Source: a virus
Length of the DNA stretch: 61,892 bases
IMG/VR virus record: IMGVR_UViG_3300037961_003161
Location: 1-61,892 of that record
Direction: 5' to 3' (one strand)
Part shown: piece after piece, positions 19,629-30,010 of the stretch
Position numbering within the stretch: position 1 is the first letter of the stretch
How the letters are laid out: the number at the start of each line of letters is the position of its first letter
Made by a program: the position numbers and the translations under genes
Notes under the pieces: generated by a model
The model's input: only the letters and a program-made list of their open reading frames with translations
What the model was told of the DNA's origin: nothing
Databases searched by the model: none

Positions 19629-21841
19629 TGTACGAACAAACGTTATATAAAATTGTTGAACCAGTTAAGAAGACAACTATAAATCGACTTAACAAAACTA
19701 AAAAATGGAAATATGGATATAATAAAGAAAACGATATTGTCGTTATTAGCAAAACTGGAAAAATTGGACAAGTGGTGGAGATTCAAGGTCTGCGAATTGG
19801 GTTGCCGACTGAACCGAAACGAGTGCATTTGTTCGACAAAGGTAAATGGCAAAGGCTAGAATATCCTAAAGAGTTAGGTAAATTAAAGAATATATTTGAT
19901 TGGAGATCGTATCCTGAAGAAGCAAAAGAGCAGTGGTATGATTATATAGACGAAGAGTTTAAACGTCGTGACGAAGGCTTTTGGTTTGAAAACAACGGTA
20001 AGCCTACGTATATAACTGGAAGCCATTATATGTATCTTCAATGGAGTAAGATAGATGTTGGAGCTCCAGACTTTCGTGAAGCAAATAGATTATTCTTTAT
20101 ATTTTGGGAAGCTTGTAAAGCTGATACAAGATGCTACGGTATGTGTTATTTAAAAAACAGACGTAGTGGCTTTTCGTTTATGAGCTCAGCTGAAACAGTT
20201 AATCTAGCTACAATATCATCAGACGCTAGATATGGAATATTATCAAAATCAGGGGCAGATGCTAAAAAAATGTTTACCGACAAGGTTGTACCAATATCTA
20301 TTAACTATCCGTTCTTCTTCAAACCCATACAAGATGGTATGGACAGACCTAAGAGTGAACTTGCTTATAGGGTTCCTGCTAGTAAGTTTACGCGTAGAAA
20401 AATTACTACGAACGAACAAGAGGAAGAGTTGGTTGGACTTGACACTACTATTGATTGGAAAAACACAGGTGATAACAGCTACGATGGTGAAAAGCTTAGC
20501 TTGTTAGTTCACGATGAAAGTGGTAAATGGGAAAGACCTGACAATATACTAAATAACTGGCGAGTAACAAAAACTTGTTTACGTCTTGGTAGTAGAATTA
20601 TAGGTAAGTGCATGATGGGAAGTACATCAAACGCTTTAGAAAAAGGTGGTAACAATTTTAAAAAATTATACAATGACTCAGACGTCAGAAGTAGAAATAA
20701 AAATGGACAGACAAAGTCTGGTTTATATTCTTTGTTTATGCCAATGGAATGGAACTTTGAAGGATTTATTGACGAATATGGACAACCAGTATTTAATAAC
20801 CCTAGCGATGATGTATTCGGACCAGATGGTGAATTAATAGACATTGGCGTTATTGATCATTGGGAAAATGAAGTAGAAGGACTAAAAGACGATCAAGACG
20901 CTTTAAATGAATTTTACCGTCAGTTTCCAAGAACTGAAGAGCATGCGTTTAGAGATGAAACTAAAAACAGTCTATTTAATCTTGCGAAAATATACGAGCA
21001 AATAGACTATAATGAAGGTACAGATAGCTCTGCTGTTTTAACTACTGGTAATTTTCAATGGGTTAATGGTATTAAAGATACTAGCGTAGTTTTTAATCCT
21101 GACCCTCAAGGTAGGTTTAAAGTTAGTTGGGTACCAGATAGAAATTTACAAAACCGAGTAATACTTAAAAATGGAATAAAATACCCAGGAAATGAACATA
21201 TTGGTGCCTTTGGCTGCGATAGCTATGATATTAGTGGTACTGTTGATGGTAGAGGATCCAACGGATCTCTTCATGGACTAACCAAATTTAGCATGGAGTC
21301 TGCTCCTGCTAATACTTTTTTTTTAGAATATATTTCTAGACCACAGACCGCTGAAATATTTTTTGAAGACGTATTAATGGCTTGTATATTTTATGGCATG
21401 CCAATACTCGCGGAGAACAATAAGCCAAGACTTCTTTATTATTTTAAAAGAAGAGGCTATAGAGGTTTTAGTATGAATAGACCAGATAAAGTTTGGAACA
21501 AATTATCTACGGCAGAAAAAGAAGTAGGTGGTATACCAAACTCTAGCGAAGATATTAAGCAAGCTCATGCTGCTGCGATTGAGATGTATATTAACGATCA
21601 CGTAGGTATACTTCAAGATGGAACATACGGTACGATGTACTTTAATGAAACGCTAAATGATTGGGCTAAGTTTGATATAAATAAAAGAACAAAGCATGAT
21701 GCTTCTATTAGTTCTGGTTTAGCTGTAATGGCTTGCAATAGACACTTGTATAAACCTGTTGCTGATAGGCAAAAACAAAAATTAAATTTAGGCATAGCTA
21801 GATACGATAATCAAGGCTTTGCTTCAAAAATAATAAAGTAG
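19628..21841 (+). CDS. terL: Terminase large subunit
   Basis: The packaging motor ATPase and nuclease, 737 aa. The ATPase N-half has a Walker A-like GMCYLKNRRSGFSFMSSAE (viral KxRRxGxS type, not GKT) and Walker B-like LSLLVHDESGKW (DE). The nuclease half has IGAFGCDSYDISGT with the first acidic residue and a later D/E-rich region. N-terminal 110 residues are extra relative to many TerL proteins. Between the small subunit and the portal, as in most tailed phages. Confidence 0.92.
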   Translation: MYEQTLYKIVEPVKKTTINRLNKTKKWKYGYNKENDIVVISKTGKIGQVVEIQGLRIGLPTEPKRVHLFDKGKWQRLEYPKELGKLKNIFDWRSYPEEAKEQWYDYIDEEFKRRDEGFWFENNGKPTYITGSHYMYLQWSKIDVGAPDFREANRLFFIFWEACKADTRCYGMCYLKNRRSGFSFMSSAETVNLATISSDARYGILSKSGADAKKMFTDKVVPISINYPFFFKPIQDGMDRPKSELAYRVPASKFTRRKITTNEQEEELVGLDTTIDWKNTGDNSYDGEKLSLLVHDESGKWERPDNILNNWRVTKTCLRLGSRIIGKCMMGSTSNALEKGGNNFKKLYNDSDVRSRNKNGQTKSGLYSLFMPMEWNFEGFIDEYGQPVFNNPSDDVFGPDGELIDIGVIDHWENEVEGLKDDQDALNEFYRQFPRTEEHAFRDETKNSLFNLAKIYEQIDYNEGTDSSAVLTTGNFQWVNGIKDTSVVFNPDPQGRFKVSWVPDRNLQNRVILKNGIKYPGNEHIGAFGCDSYDISGTVDGRGSNGSLHGLTKFSMESAPANTFFLEYISRPQTAEIFFEDVLMACIFYGMPILAENNKPRLLYYFKRRGYRGFSMNRPDKVWNKLSTAEKEVGGIPNSSEDIKQAHAAAIEMYINDHVGILQDGTYGTMYFNETLNDWAKFDINKRTKHDASISSGLAVMACNRHLYKPVADRQKQKLNLGIARYDNQGFASKIIK

Positions 21842-21844
21842 AAT

Positions 21845-24265
21845 ATGGCTAATAAAAAAGGTAATTATTTTCCAAGTCAAGCTGTCAGTGATATAGAAAA
21901 AGTTAGTTATGACTATGGCTTAAAAGTTGCTAAAGCTATCGAGCAAGAGTGGTATAGCGATAATCAAGGTGTTTATGCGTCTAGCTACAATATGCACTCT
22001 CATAATCAAAGAAATTTTCACAACTTAAGACTTTACGCTAGAGGCGAACAATCAATACAAAAATATAAAGATGAGTTATCTATAAACGGTGACTTAAGCT
22101 ACTTAAACTTAGACTGGAAGCCTGTACCTATTATACCTAAGTTTGTCGATATAGTTGTTAACGGTATGGCAGACAAAGAATACGATATAAAAGCGTATTC
22201 ACAAGATCCTTACGGAGTTGCTAAGAGAACCGAGTATATGGAAAGCATATTGAGAGATATGAAAACGCAAAATCTTAACAACTACGTTAAGAAAGCTTTT
22301 GGCGTAGATTTGTATCAAAACGATCCAGAGACTTTGCCAGGCTCAAAAGAAGAGTTAGACCTTCACATGCAGTTAAGCTACAAGCAGTCTATTGAAATAG
22401 CTGAAGAGCAAGCTTTAAATGTTTTGTTTGAAGGAAATCAATATGATTTAATTAAAAGAAGATTTTTTTATGATTTAACTATTTTAGGTATTGGAGCTGT
22501 AAAAACAAACTTTACAACTTCTGAAGGTGTAACTATAGATTACGTTGATCCAGCAGACTTAGTTTATTCTTATACTGAGTCACCATATTTTGATGATATA
22601 TATTATGTAGGTGAGGTTAAGAAAGTACCTATTAACGAACTAGCAAAACAATTCCCACACTTAACACAAGAAGATTTAGAAAAAATATCTAAGAACAATT
22701 ATCAAAGACCTGAAAATTACGCTAGCTATACTGAAGAAGATAATAACAAGGTTCAAGTTTTATATTTTAACTATAAAACATATATGAACCAAGTTTACAA
22801 AATAAAAGAAACAGGTACAGGTGGAGATAGAGCTATAGAAAAAGACGACACTTTTGACCCACCAGAAGAAGCTCAAACTAACTTTTCAAAGCTTCAAAGT
22901 AATGTAGAGTGCATATATGAAGGCGCTTATATAATAGGCACAGGAAAACTTTTAAAGTGGGAGATGTCTAAAAACATGATGCGTCCAAAAAGTGACTACA
23001 CTAAAGTTAAAATGAATTATTCTATAGTAGCTCCTCGTATGTATAAAGGTCGCATAGAGTCTTTAGTTAGTCGTATTACTGGTTTTGCTGATATGATTCA
23101 ATTAACACACTTGAAGATACAGCAAGTTATGTCAAGAATAGTTCCTGATGGAGTTTATTTAGATGCTGATGGTTTAGCTGAAATAGATTTAGGTAATGGC
23201 ACAAACTATAATCCACAAGAAGCTTTAAACATGTTCTTTCAAACAGGTTCTGTTATAGGTAGATCGTTTACACAAGATGGTGATATAAATCCTGGAAAAG
23301 TACCTATACAAGAAATAAGAAATGGTAGCGGTGGAAACAAGCTTCAAGCGCTTATTGGTAATTACAATTATTACCTGCAAATGATTAGAGATACCACCGG
23401 TCTTAATGAAGCTAGAGATGGTAGCACGCCAGACTCAAACGCTTTAGTTGGTATACAGAAGCTTGCTGCTGCTAATAGCAACACTGCGACTAGACACATA
23501 TTACAAGCTGGTATGTTTTTAACTTCTGAAATAGCAGAGTGTTTATCATTAAGAATATCTGACATAATAGAGTTTTCACCTACTAAAGACGCGTTTATAC
23601 AAGCGATAGGCGCTCATAACGTAGCTACACTTGAAGAGATCTCTGAATTACACTTGTACGACTTTGGTATATTTTTAGAATTAGCTCCAGATGAAGAAGA
23701 AAAAGCTTTACTTGAAAATAACATACAAGTAGCTATAGCTCAAAAAAATATTGACTTAGAAGATGCTATAGATGTAAGAGCGGTAAAAAATATTAAGTTA
23801 GCTAATCAACTGTTAAAAATTAGAAGAAAAGAAAAGGAAGCTAAAGATAAGGAGTTGAAGAAGTTGAATATACAAATGCAGACTGAAGCTAACACAAAGG
23901 CAGCTCAAAACTCAGCTCAAATAGAAATGCAAAAAGAGCAAGTGTCAGGTCAAATTAAAGCTCAATTAGCTCAAGCACAAGCTCAATTAGAATCTCAAAA
24001 GTTAATACAAGAAGCTGAAGTTAAAAAGCAATTAATGCAGCTAGAGTTTCAAATGAACATGCAATTAAAGTCTTTAGAGACTGAAGGTATGAAGGCTAGA
24101 GAAAAAGAAAAAGAAGATCGTAAAGATGAGAGAACTAGAATACAAGCGTCTCAGTCTAGCGAGCTTATAGATCAAAGAAAAACAGGTAAGCCACCTAAAA
24201 AGTTTGAATCATCAGGTAATGATGTACTTGGTGGGTTTGACTTAGGTGGATTTGAACCTAGATAA
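21845..24265 (+). CDS. Portal protein
   Basis: 806-aa portal, long but normal for flavobacterial podoviruses and crAss-like phages. Central regions contain VSRITGFADMIQLTHLKIQQ (stem/clip) and QMIRDTTGLNEARDGSTPDS, a hallmark of portals. The C-terminal 150 residues form a long coiled coil (LAQAQAQLESQKLIQEAEVK). It forms the dodecameric DNA gate at one capsid vertex. Directly after terL, before the scaffold. Confidence 0.92.
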   Translation: MANKKGNYFPSQAVSDIEKVSYDYGLKVAKAIEQEWYSDNQGVYASSYNMHSHNQRNFHNLRLYARGEQSIQKYKDELSINGDLSYLNLDWKPVPIIPKFVDIVVNGMADKEYDIKAYSQDPYGVAKRTEYMESILRDMKTQNLNNYVKKAFGVDLYQNDPETLPGSKEELDLHMQLSYKQSIEIAEEQALNVLFEGNQYDLIKRRFFYDLTILGIGAVKTNFTTSEGVTIDYVDPADLVYSYTESPYFDDIYYVGEVKKVPINELAKQFPHLTQEDLEKISKNNYQRPENYASYTEEDNNKVQVLYFNYKTYMNQVYKIKETGTGGDRAIEKDDTFDPPEEAQTNFSKLQSNVECIYEGAYIIGTGKLLKWEMSKNMMRPKSDYTKVKMNYSIVAPRMYKGRIESLVSRITGFADMIQLTHLKIQQVMSRIVPDGVYLDADGLAEIDLGNGTNYNPQEALNMFFQTGSVIGRSFTQDGDINPGKVPIQEIRNGSGGNKLQALIGNYNYYLQMIRDTTGLNEARDGSTPDSNALVGIQKLAAANSNTATRHILQAGMFLTSEIAECLSLRISDIIEFSPTKDAFIQAIGAHNVATLEEISELHLYDFGIFLELAPDEEEKALLENNIQVAIAQKNIDLEDAIDVRAVKNIKLANQLLKIRRKEKEAKDKELKKLNIQMQTEANTKAAQNSAQIEMQKEQVSGQIKAQLAQAQAQLESQKLIQEAEVKKQLMQLEFQMNMQLKSLETEGMKAREKEKEDRKDERTRIQASQSSELIDQRKTGKPPKKFESSGNDVLGGFDLGGFEPR

Positions 24266-24287
24266 TTATTAACTTATATTTTATATT

Positions 24288-25466
24288 ATGGAAGAAAACG
24301 AGAACGTAGAAGAAACTACTAATGTAGTTGATGAAAGTAAATTTGAATCTGCCGGTGATGACAGTGTTATTAAAGTAGATTTAAGTAAACCAGTTGAAAA
24401 TGAAACCAAAGAAGAAACAACAGAGCCTGCAGATGACGCAGCTGACGACACAGGAGTGGTTGGAAGCGATGAAAACACCGAGTCCGTACAAGAACAGAAA
24501 GAAGTACAACCGGAAGCTGAAGCACAAGAAGAGTCAGTTGCTTTAGAAGAAGTAACAGATGAAGAGGTTGTTGAAGAAGCTAAAGAGCTAGCTGAAGAAG
24601 CCGCTGAGGCTATAGCTGAAGCTCAAGAGACAGGTAGAGAGCTGCCAGAAAATATTCAGAAGTTAATTGACTTTATGGAAGAAACTGGTGGTAGCTTAGA
24701 AGATTACGTTGAGCTAAATAGAGATTATTCTGAATTAGATAATCTTACGGCCTTAACAGAATATTATAGAAGAACAAAGCCGCATTTAACGGCTGAAGAA
24801 GTAAATTTTTTAATTGAAGATTCTTTTAACTACGACGAAGAAGTAGACGAGGAAAGAGATATTAAAAAGAAAAAGATAGCGCTAAAAGAGCAAGTTGCCA
24901 GTGCTAAAGCCTACTTAGACGGGCAAAAGTCTAAATATTATGACGAGATTAAAGCAGGATCACGCTTAACGCCTGAACAGCAAAAAGCTTGGAACTTTTT
25001 TAATCGATATAACAAAGAGTCAGAAGAAAATAAAAAAATAGCAGATAGAGCTAAAACGCATTTTGACAAAAAAACTAACGAAGTTTTTAACGACAAGTTC
25101 AAAGGTTTTGAATATAATGTTGGTGACAAAAAGTATAGGTTCAACGTAAAAAATGCTGATGAGGTTAAAGCAACTCAAAGCGACATTAATAACTTTGTCA
25201 AAAAGTTTTTGGCAGAAGATAATACAATGTCAGACGCTAAGGGTTATCACAAATCTTTATTTACAGCAATGAACGCAGACGCTATTGCAAAACACTTTTA
25301 CGAGCAAGGTAAAGCCGACGCTTTGAAAGAAAACGTGGCTAAAAGTAAAAACGTAAGTATGAGTCCTAGACAGTCTTACGGTAATGCTGAAACTGGCGGC
25401 TTAAAATTTAAAGTGTTAAATGAAGGTTCTTCTGGTTACAAGTTTAAATTTAAAAACAAAAAGTAA
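24288..25466 (+). CDS. Head scaffolding protein
   Basis: The N-terminal 100 residues are very acidic and disordered (TTEPADDAADDTGVVGSD, EAEAQEESVALEEVTDEE), followed by a helical middle (EELAEEAAEAIAEAQETGRE-like) and a basic C-terminus ending GSSGYKFKFKNKK. This acidic-to-basic helical layout between portal and major capsid is typical of scaffolding proteins, which direct capsid assembly and then leave. No protease motif in it. Confidence 0.85.
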   Translation: MEENENVEETTNVVDESKFESAGDDSVIKVDLSKPVENETKEETTEPADDAADDTGVVGSDENTESVQEQKEVQPEAEAQEESVALEEVTDEEVVEEAKELAEEAAEAIAEAQETGRELPENIQKLIDFMEETGGSLEDYVELNRDYSELDNLTALTEYYRRTKPHLTAEEVNFLIEDSFNYDEEVDEERDIKKKKIALKEQVASAKAYLDGQKSKYYDEIKAGSRLTPEQQKAWNFFNRYNKESEENKKIADRAKTHFDKKTNEVFNDKFKGFEYNVGDKKYRFNVKNADEVKATQSDINNFVKKFLAEDNTMSDAKGYHKSLFTAMNADAIAKHFYEQGKADALKENVAKSKNVSMSPRQSYGNAETGGLKFKVLNEGSSGYKFKFKNKK

Positions 25467-25493
25467 TTTATTAACATTTAAAAACACTTAATT

Positions 25494-26933
25494 ATGGCAA
25501 TTACAAGTGCAAGTGGTATAGATGCGGCTCCTAGAAAACAGACGCTATCATCTAACTACGTAGACTTTACGTCGTCCGATACTGAAGGTTGGGCGCAACA
25601 ATACTTACCAGACCTTATGGAAAAAGAAGCTGAGGTTTATGGTAAAAGAACTATCGCAGGATTTTTAGCGCAAGTTGGAGCTGAAGAGCCATCTGCTTCT
25701 GACAGAGTAATCTGGTCTGAGCAAGGTCGTCTTCACTTAGCTTACACTGCTAAGTATAAAGATTCTAACGATACTTACGAAATTGAAAATGATATTGACG
25801 GTAACTCTGTTGGTGTAAACCACGGTTTAAGAGTTGGTGATATGGTTATCATGTCTGTAGCTGATCAAACAGCTAAAGGCTATGTATCAGCTATTAACGA
25901 AGACGGTGACAACGCTGCTGAGTTTACAGTATTAGCTTACGGTGCAGCTAACATGGCTACCGCTTTAGGTTCTACTGCTACAGGTTCAGAATTAGTTAGA
26001 GTTTTAGTTATTGGTTCTGAATTTGAAAAAGGAACTGATGGAAGATCTTCTGCTAACGCTCCACAGTTTAAATCTCACTCTAACAAGCACATCATTATGA
26101 AGGATTACTACGAAGTATCTGGATCTGATGCGTCTCAAATTGGTTGGGTTGAAATTTCTGGTGAAGAAGGACAGAACGGTTACCTATGGTATTTAAAAGC
26201 TGAAGGTGATACAAGAGCTCGTTTTTCTGATTACTTAGAAATGACTATGCTAGAAGCTGAAAAAGCTATTGACGGTGCTGGTGCTATTGGTGGTACTGAC
26301 CAAAGTACTTCTGATGGTACTGAAGGTTTGTTTGCTGCTATCGAAACAAGAGGTCACCAATCAACTGGTATTACTGGCGTTAACGCTGCTAACGATTTAG
26401 CTGAGTTTGATGCTATTTTAGCTGTGTTTGATCAAAACGGTGCTATTGAAGAAAACATGTTCTTTGTTGATCGTTCAACTAGTTTGGCTATCGATGATAT
26501 GTTAGCTTCAATGAACTCTTACGGAGCTGGTGGTACATCTTACGGTGTGTTTGACAACTCTGAAGATATGGCGTTGAACTTAGGTTTCTCTGGATTTAGA
26601 AGAGGTTCTTATGACTTCTATAAGTCTGACTTCCGTTACTTAAACGACAAAGGTACTCGTGGAGCTCTTAATGATACTGTGAATAATATTCGTGGTGTTG
26701 TTATTCCTGCTGGTGTATCTTCTGTTTATGACGAGCAGTTAGGTAGAAACATGAAGCGTCCTTTCTTACACGTACGTTTCCGTCAGTCTCAAACTGAGTC
26801 TAGAAAATACAAGACTTGGGTTACTGGTTCTGTTGGAGCAGCTACGTCTGGTAAAGACACAATGGAAGTACATTATTTATCTGAAAGATGTTTAATTGTA
26901 CAAGGTGCTAACAACTTTATGTTGTTAAACTAA
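25494..26933 (+). CDS. Major capsid protein
   Basis: 479 aa, in the canonical position after portal and scaffold, and followed by a strong terminator, as expected for a highly expressed gene. Codon usage is more uniform here (GTT/GCT/TCT-rich) than in neighbours. Sequence features include EVYGKRTIAGFLAQVGAEEP near the N-terminus and FVDRSTSLAIDDMLASMNSY in the second half, and it looks like an HK97-fold capsid protein. Identity comes mainly from position, size and composition. Confidence 0.88.
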   Translation: MAITSASGIDAAPRKQTLSSNYVDFTSSDTEGWAQQYLPDLMEKEAEVYGKRTIAGFLAQVGAEEPSASDRVIWSEQGRLHLAYTAKYKDSNDTYEIENDIDGNSVGVNHGLRVGDMVIMSVADQTAKGYVSAINEDGDNAAEFTVLAYGAANMATALGSTATGSELVRVLVIGSEFEKGTDGRSSANAPQFKSHSNKHIIMKDYYEVSGSDASQIGWVEISGEEGQNGYLWYLKAEGDTRARFSDYLEMTMLEAEKAIDGAGAIGGTDQSTSDGTEGLFAAIETRGHQSTGITGVNAANDLAEFDAILAVFDQNGAIEENMFFVDRSTSLAIDDMLASMNSYGAGGTSYGVFDNSEDMALNLGFSGFRRGSYDFYKSDFRYLNDKGTRGALNDTVNNIRGVVIPAGVSSVYDEQLGRNMKRPFLHVRFRQSQTESRKYKTWVTGSVGAATSGKDTMEVHYLSERCLIVQGANNFMLLN

Positions 26934-26944
26934 TACTTTATTAA

Positions 26945-26975
26945 GGTCGAGGGCTTCGGTCCTCGATCTTTTTTT
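26945..26975 (+). terminator. Rho-independent terminator after the capsid gene
   Basis: GGTCGAGG pairs with CCTCGATC, the stem extends inward to a cTTCGg tetraloop, and seven T's follow. This is a strong intrinsic terminator that would make an abundant capsid mRNA end here. Confidence 0.88.
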
Positions 26976-26995
26976 AATTTTTATTATATTATATT

Positions 26996-27829
26996 ATGGC
27001 AAAGAAACAAACAAAAAAGGCTGAAGTAGCGCCTGAGATAAAAGCTACTAATGATATGGTTGAAGTGGTTATTGAAAAGCCGGTTCAAAAAAGTAAAAGC
27101 GTTGAAGATGGTTGGGAAATAAAAGATAGAATGTACTATCTTAAAAACAATAGATCTCCGTTAACGTATTTAATAAGAGGTAGCAATATTTTCTGGTTTG
27201 ACGAAGAGAAAGGCTACGAAAGAGAATTAAAGTACACGTCTAATCAAAGAACTTGCTTTGTTGATGAGATGAAAGGCGAGCAAAGATTAGAGCATATTAT
27301 ATTTCAAAACGGACAGCTTTTTGTACCTAAAAACAAAAGTGTACTTCAAAAGTTATTAAGTTTATATCACCCTCACAGAGATAAACTCTTTGAAGAGCAT
27401 AAGCCTGTTGAAATAGCTGCTAACGAAATAGATGTTCTAGAACTAGAAGTAGAAGCTTTAGTTGCTGCTAGAAGTTTAGATATTGATATTGCTGAAGCGG
27501 TTATGCGAGTAGAAGTTGGCTCTGAGGTTAATCAGATGAGTTCTAAGGAATTAAAAAGAGATTTACTATTATACGCTAAAAGAAATCCTTCTTTGTTCTT
27601 AGAGTTAGTTAATGATGACAATGTTATGTTAAGAAACTTTGGTATTAAAGCCGTAGAAGCTGGATTAATAAAGTTGTCACCTAATCAAAGAGAGTTTTTA
27701 TGGGCTACAAATGATAGAAAACTTATGACAGTTCCTTTTGATGAGCACCCATATTCTGCTTTAGCCGCTTGGTTTAAAACAGATGAAGGTATGGAGATAT
27801 ACTCCAATATTGAAAAGCGCTTAAAATAA
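26996..27829 (+). CDS. Conserved head-associated protein (277 aa), unknown
   Basis: After a lysine-rich start, the block DRMYYLKNNRSPLTYLIRGS, then IFWFDEEKGYERELKYTSNQ, resembles a family found after capsid genes in marine Bacteroidota phages. The region FVPKNKSVLQKLLSLYHPHR is similar to a short T4-like 'head completion' pattern, but no function is established. The helical C-terminus ends IYSNIEKRLK. Confidence 0.7.
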   Translation: MAKKQTKKAEVAPEIKATNDMVEVVIEKPVQKSKSVEDGWEIKDRMYYLKNNRSPLTYLIRGSNIFWFDEEKGYERELKYTSNQRTCFVDEMKGEQRLEHIIFQNGQLFVPKNKSVLQKLLSLYHPHRDKLFEEHKPVEIAANEIDVLELEVEALVAARSLDIDIAEAVMRVEVGSEVNQMSSKELKRDLLLYAKRNPSLFLELVNDDNVMLRNFGIKAVEAGLIKLSPNQREFLWATNDRKLMTVPFDEHPYSALAAWFKTDEGMEIYSNIEKRLK

Positions 27830-27841
27830 GTGATTATTTAT

Positions 27842-27875
27842 AAAGTTGAGCTGCCAAGTGAGGTGGCTCAACTTT
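27842..27875 (+). terminator. Hairpin between head and connector genes
   Basis: AAAGTTGAGC pairs perfectly with GCTCAACTTT (10 bp) around a 14-base loop with partial inner pairing. It is followed by TGTAATAAAA, without a real U-run, so termination would be partial; it may also protect mRNA ends. Confidence 0.55.
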
Positions 27876-27893
27876 GTAATAAAAATAAAATAA

Positions 27894-29132
27894 ATGGCAA
27901 TATCTATAAACACAGTATATCAAAGAGTATTGGCTATTGCCAACAAAGAGCAAAACGGTTATTTAACACCGCAAGAGTTTAATATTTTTGCAAACTTAGC
28001 TCAAACAGAAATATTTGAGCAATATTTTTACGACACTAATCAATACGGTAGAGTTTCTGGAAACAGTAAAGAGTATAGTGATATGCTCAATATATTAGAC
28101 GAAAAAATAATTCCGTTTACTAAAAATCAAACTTCTTCTATAACTTCAAGCTCTGAGCCTGCTTACGCCGCTACGTTTGGTAGTACTTTAGTTACTAACG
28201 GTACGTTTGACTCTGGAATAACTAATTGGACAGCTGGTACTGCTAGTGATGAAAATGGCGGTAGTCAATTATATGATTCTGACACGCAAAGTATAAAGCT
28301 AGAAAATGACGCCGCAAACAATGTTTTTAAGTCTAAGCAAACTATTACTACTGTAGCAGGAACTCTTTATAGAGTTAAAGCTGACATTAACGCTGCCAGC
28401 TTAAATACTACAGCTACTAATGCTAATGCTACAGCTCACGTAAAAGCTGGAATTGTATCTTCTAACAAAGTAGTATCTGGCACTAGCCAATCTATAGAAT
28501 TTTATTTTACAGCATTATCTACAAGTACTTCGTTAGAACTAATTATAACATGTACGGGAAACACTGGAGCCACTGATTTCGCTTTGTTTGACAATGTAAA
28601 AGTACAAGAAGCTAGCGGTAGAAAATTAAGAATATTTCCTGGAGGAAATTATCCTGGATCATTAAATAGTGCTAAAATATATATGTTAGGAACAGTAATG
28701 TATACAGATTCTAACGGTAATTTTAAAAAGCTAGATAAAGTGCTACCTAACGATTTTATACATATAAACTCTTCGCCATTAACAAAGCCTACACTTAGCA
28801 ACCCAGTTTATGTAGCTGATGAGTCGCATACGGTTAGAGGTGTAGATTTAAATAGATACGAAATATCAGTATATCCTTCGTCAATATCTTCCGGAGAAAT
28901 AGCTGTAAATTATATAGCAGCACCAACAAGATGTTATTGGGCTTACAATGTTGTTAATGAAAAACCATTGTATGACGCTAGTAAGTCAGTGAACTTTGAA
29001 TTACATCAATCTGAGACTAATACACTAGTAAATAAAATATTACAGTTAGCTGGCATATCAATGCAAAAAGATAATATTGAAAAGTCTGCTATAGCAAGAG
29101 AAAATAAAGAAATACAACAACAAAAATCATAA
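27894..29132 (+). CDS. Connector-type protein with inserted carbohydrate-binding-like domain
   Basis: The outer parts match a phage structural family common in marine Bacteroidota viruses: MAISINTVYQRVLAIANKEQ at the start and DKVLPNDFIHINSSPLTKP near residue 285. In between, residues about 95-245 form an inserted beta-sandwich: VTNGTFDSGITNWTAGT, later ATDFALFDNVKVQEA, the start and end strands of CBM4/9-like modules. The host family usually lacks this insert. It probably builds the head-tail connector, with the insert displayed outside. Followed by another connector gene after three bases. Confidence 0.72.
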   Translation: MAISINTVYQRVLAIANKEQNGYLTPQEFNIFANLAQTEIFEQYFYDTNQYGRVSGNSKEYSDMLNILDEKIIPFTKNQTSSITSSSEPAYAATFGSTLVTNGTFDSGITNWTAGTASDENGGSQLYDSDTQSIKLENDAANNVFKSKQTITTVAGTLYRVKADINAASLNTTATNANATAHVKAGIVSSNKVVSGTSQSIEFYFTALSTSTSLELIITCTGNTGATDFALFDNVKVQEASGRKLRIFPGGNYPGSLNSAKIYMLGTVMYTDSNGNFKKLDKVLPNDFIHINSSPLTKPTLSNPVYVADESHTVRGVDLNRYEISVYPSSISSGEIAVNYIAAPTRCYWAYNVVNEKPLYDASKSVNFELHQSETNTLVNKILQLAGISMQKDNIEKSAIARENKEIQQQKS

Positions 29133-29135
29133 TAA

Positions 29136-30008
29136 ATGGGATTAATAACAGAAACTGGTTCGGCATATTATAGCGGTAGTAATTTAGGAGGCTATCAGTT
29201 TACTTCTCTTGAAAATATTATTGATCAATTTATTATAGCGTATGTTGGAGAAGATAAAATAATAAGCAAGGTAAGAAAGCAAGATGTAGTTTTTCATGCT
29301 AAAAGAGGTTTACAAGAACTTAGTTTTGATGTTTTTAAATCTACAAAAGCTTTTGAAATAGTTGTACCTGCTACGCTTCAAATGTCATTACCTCAAGATT
29401 ACGTTAATTACGTTAAACTTTCTTACACTGACAGTTCTGGTATAGAGCATAATTTATATCCAGCTAGAGTAACTAGCAATCCAGAAAAAATAACTCAAGG
29501 CGCTGATGGTAGTTACACTTTTAGCGGTGATGAAATACAAACCTCAGACTCTACAACTTGGGATAACTATAAAAGCAACACTCCTTCTGAAAACAATAAG
29601 AACGACTTTGATTACGACGACAATATTCCTGACTACAATATAGGTAGAAGATATGGTATTGATCCTGCTCATGCTCAAGTAAATGGATCTTATTATATCG
29701 ATGAGTTGAAAGGTAAAATACACTTTAGCTCAAACTTATCTGGAGAAACTATAACGCTAAAATATATTAGTGATAGCTTAGGTACAGACGCTGAGATGCA
29801 GGTTCATAAGTTTGCAGAGGAAGCAATGTATAAATATATAGCTTACGCTATATTATCTACTAGAGCTAACGTTCCTATAAATACAGTTCTTAGATTTAAA
29901 AAAGAAGCTGCTGCATCAAAACGCCAAGCTAAACTTAGACTTTCTAATATTAAGCTTGAAGAAATAACACAAATACTAAGAGGAAAGTCTAAACGAATTA
30001 AACACTAA
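29136..30008 (+). CDS. Head-tail connector / tail tubular-like protein
   Basis: The block VRKQDVVFHAKRGLQELSFD, then VVPATLQMSLPQDYVNYVKL, is the signature of a connector family conserved across flavobacterial podoviruses and crAss-like phages. Beta-rich middle and helical C-terminus (AYAILSTRANVPINTVLRFK) ending KSKRIKH. It likely joins the portal to the tail. The exact ring it forms is not known from sequence. Confidence 0.8.
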   Translation: MGLITETGSAYYSGSNLGGYQFTSLENIIDQFIIAYVGEDKIISKVRKQDVVFHAKRGLQELSFDVFKSTKAFEIVVPATLQMSLPQDYVNYVKLSYTDSSGIEHNLYPARVTSNPEKITQGADGSYTFSGDEIQTSDSTTWDNYKSNTPSENNKNDFDYDDNIPDYNIGRRYGIDPAHAQVNGSYYIDELKGKIHFSSNLSGETITLKYISDSLGTDAEMQVHKFAEEAMYKYIAYAILSTRANVPINTVLRFKKEAAASKRQAKLRLSNIKLEEITQILRGKSKRIKH

Positions 30009-30010
30009 AT

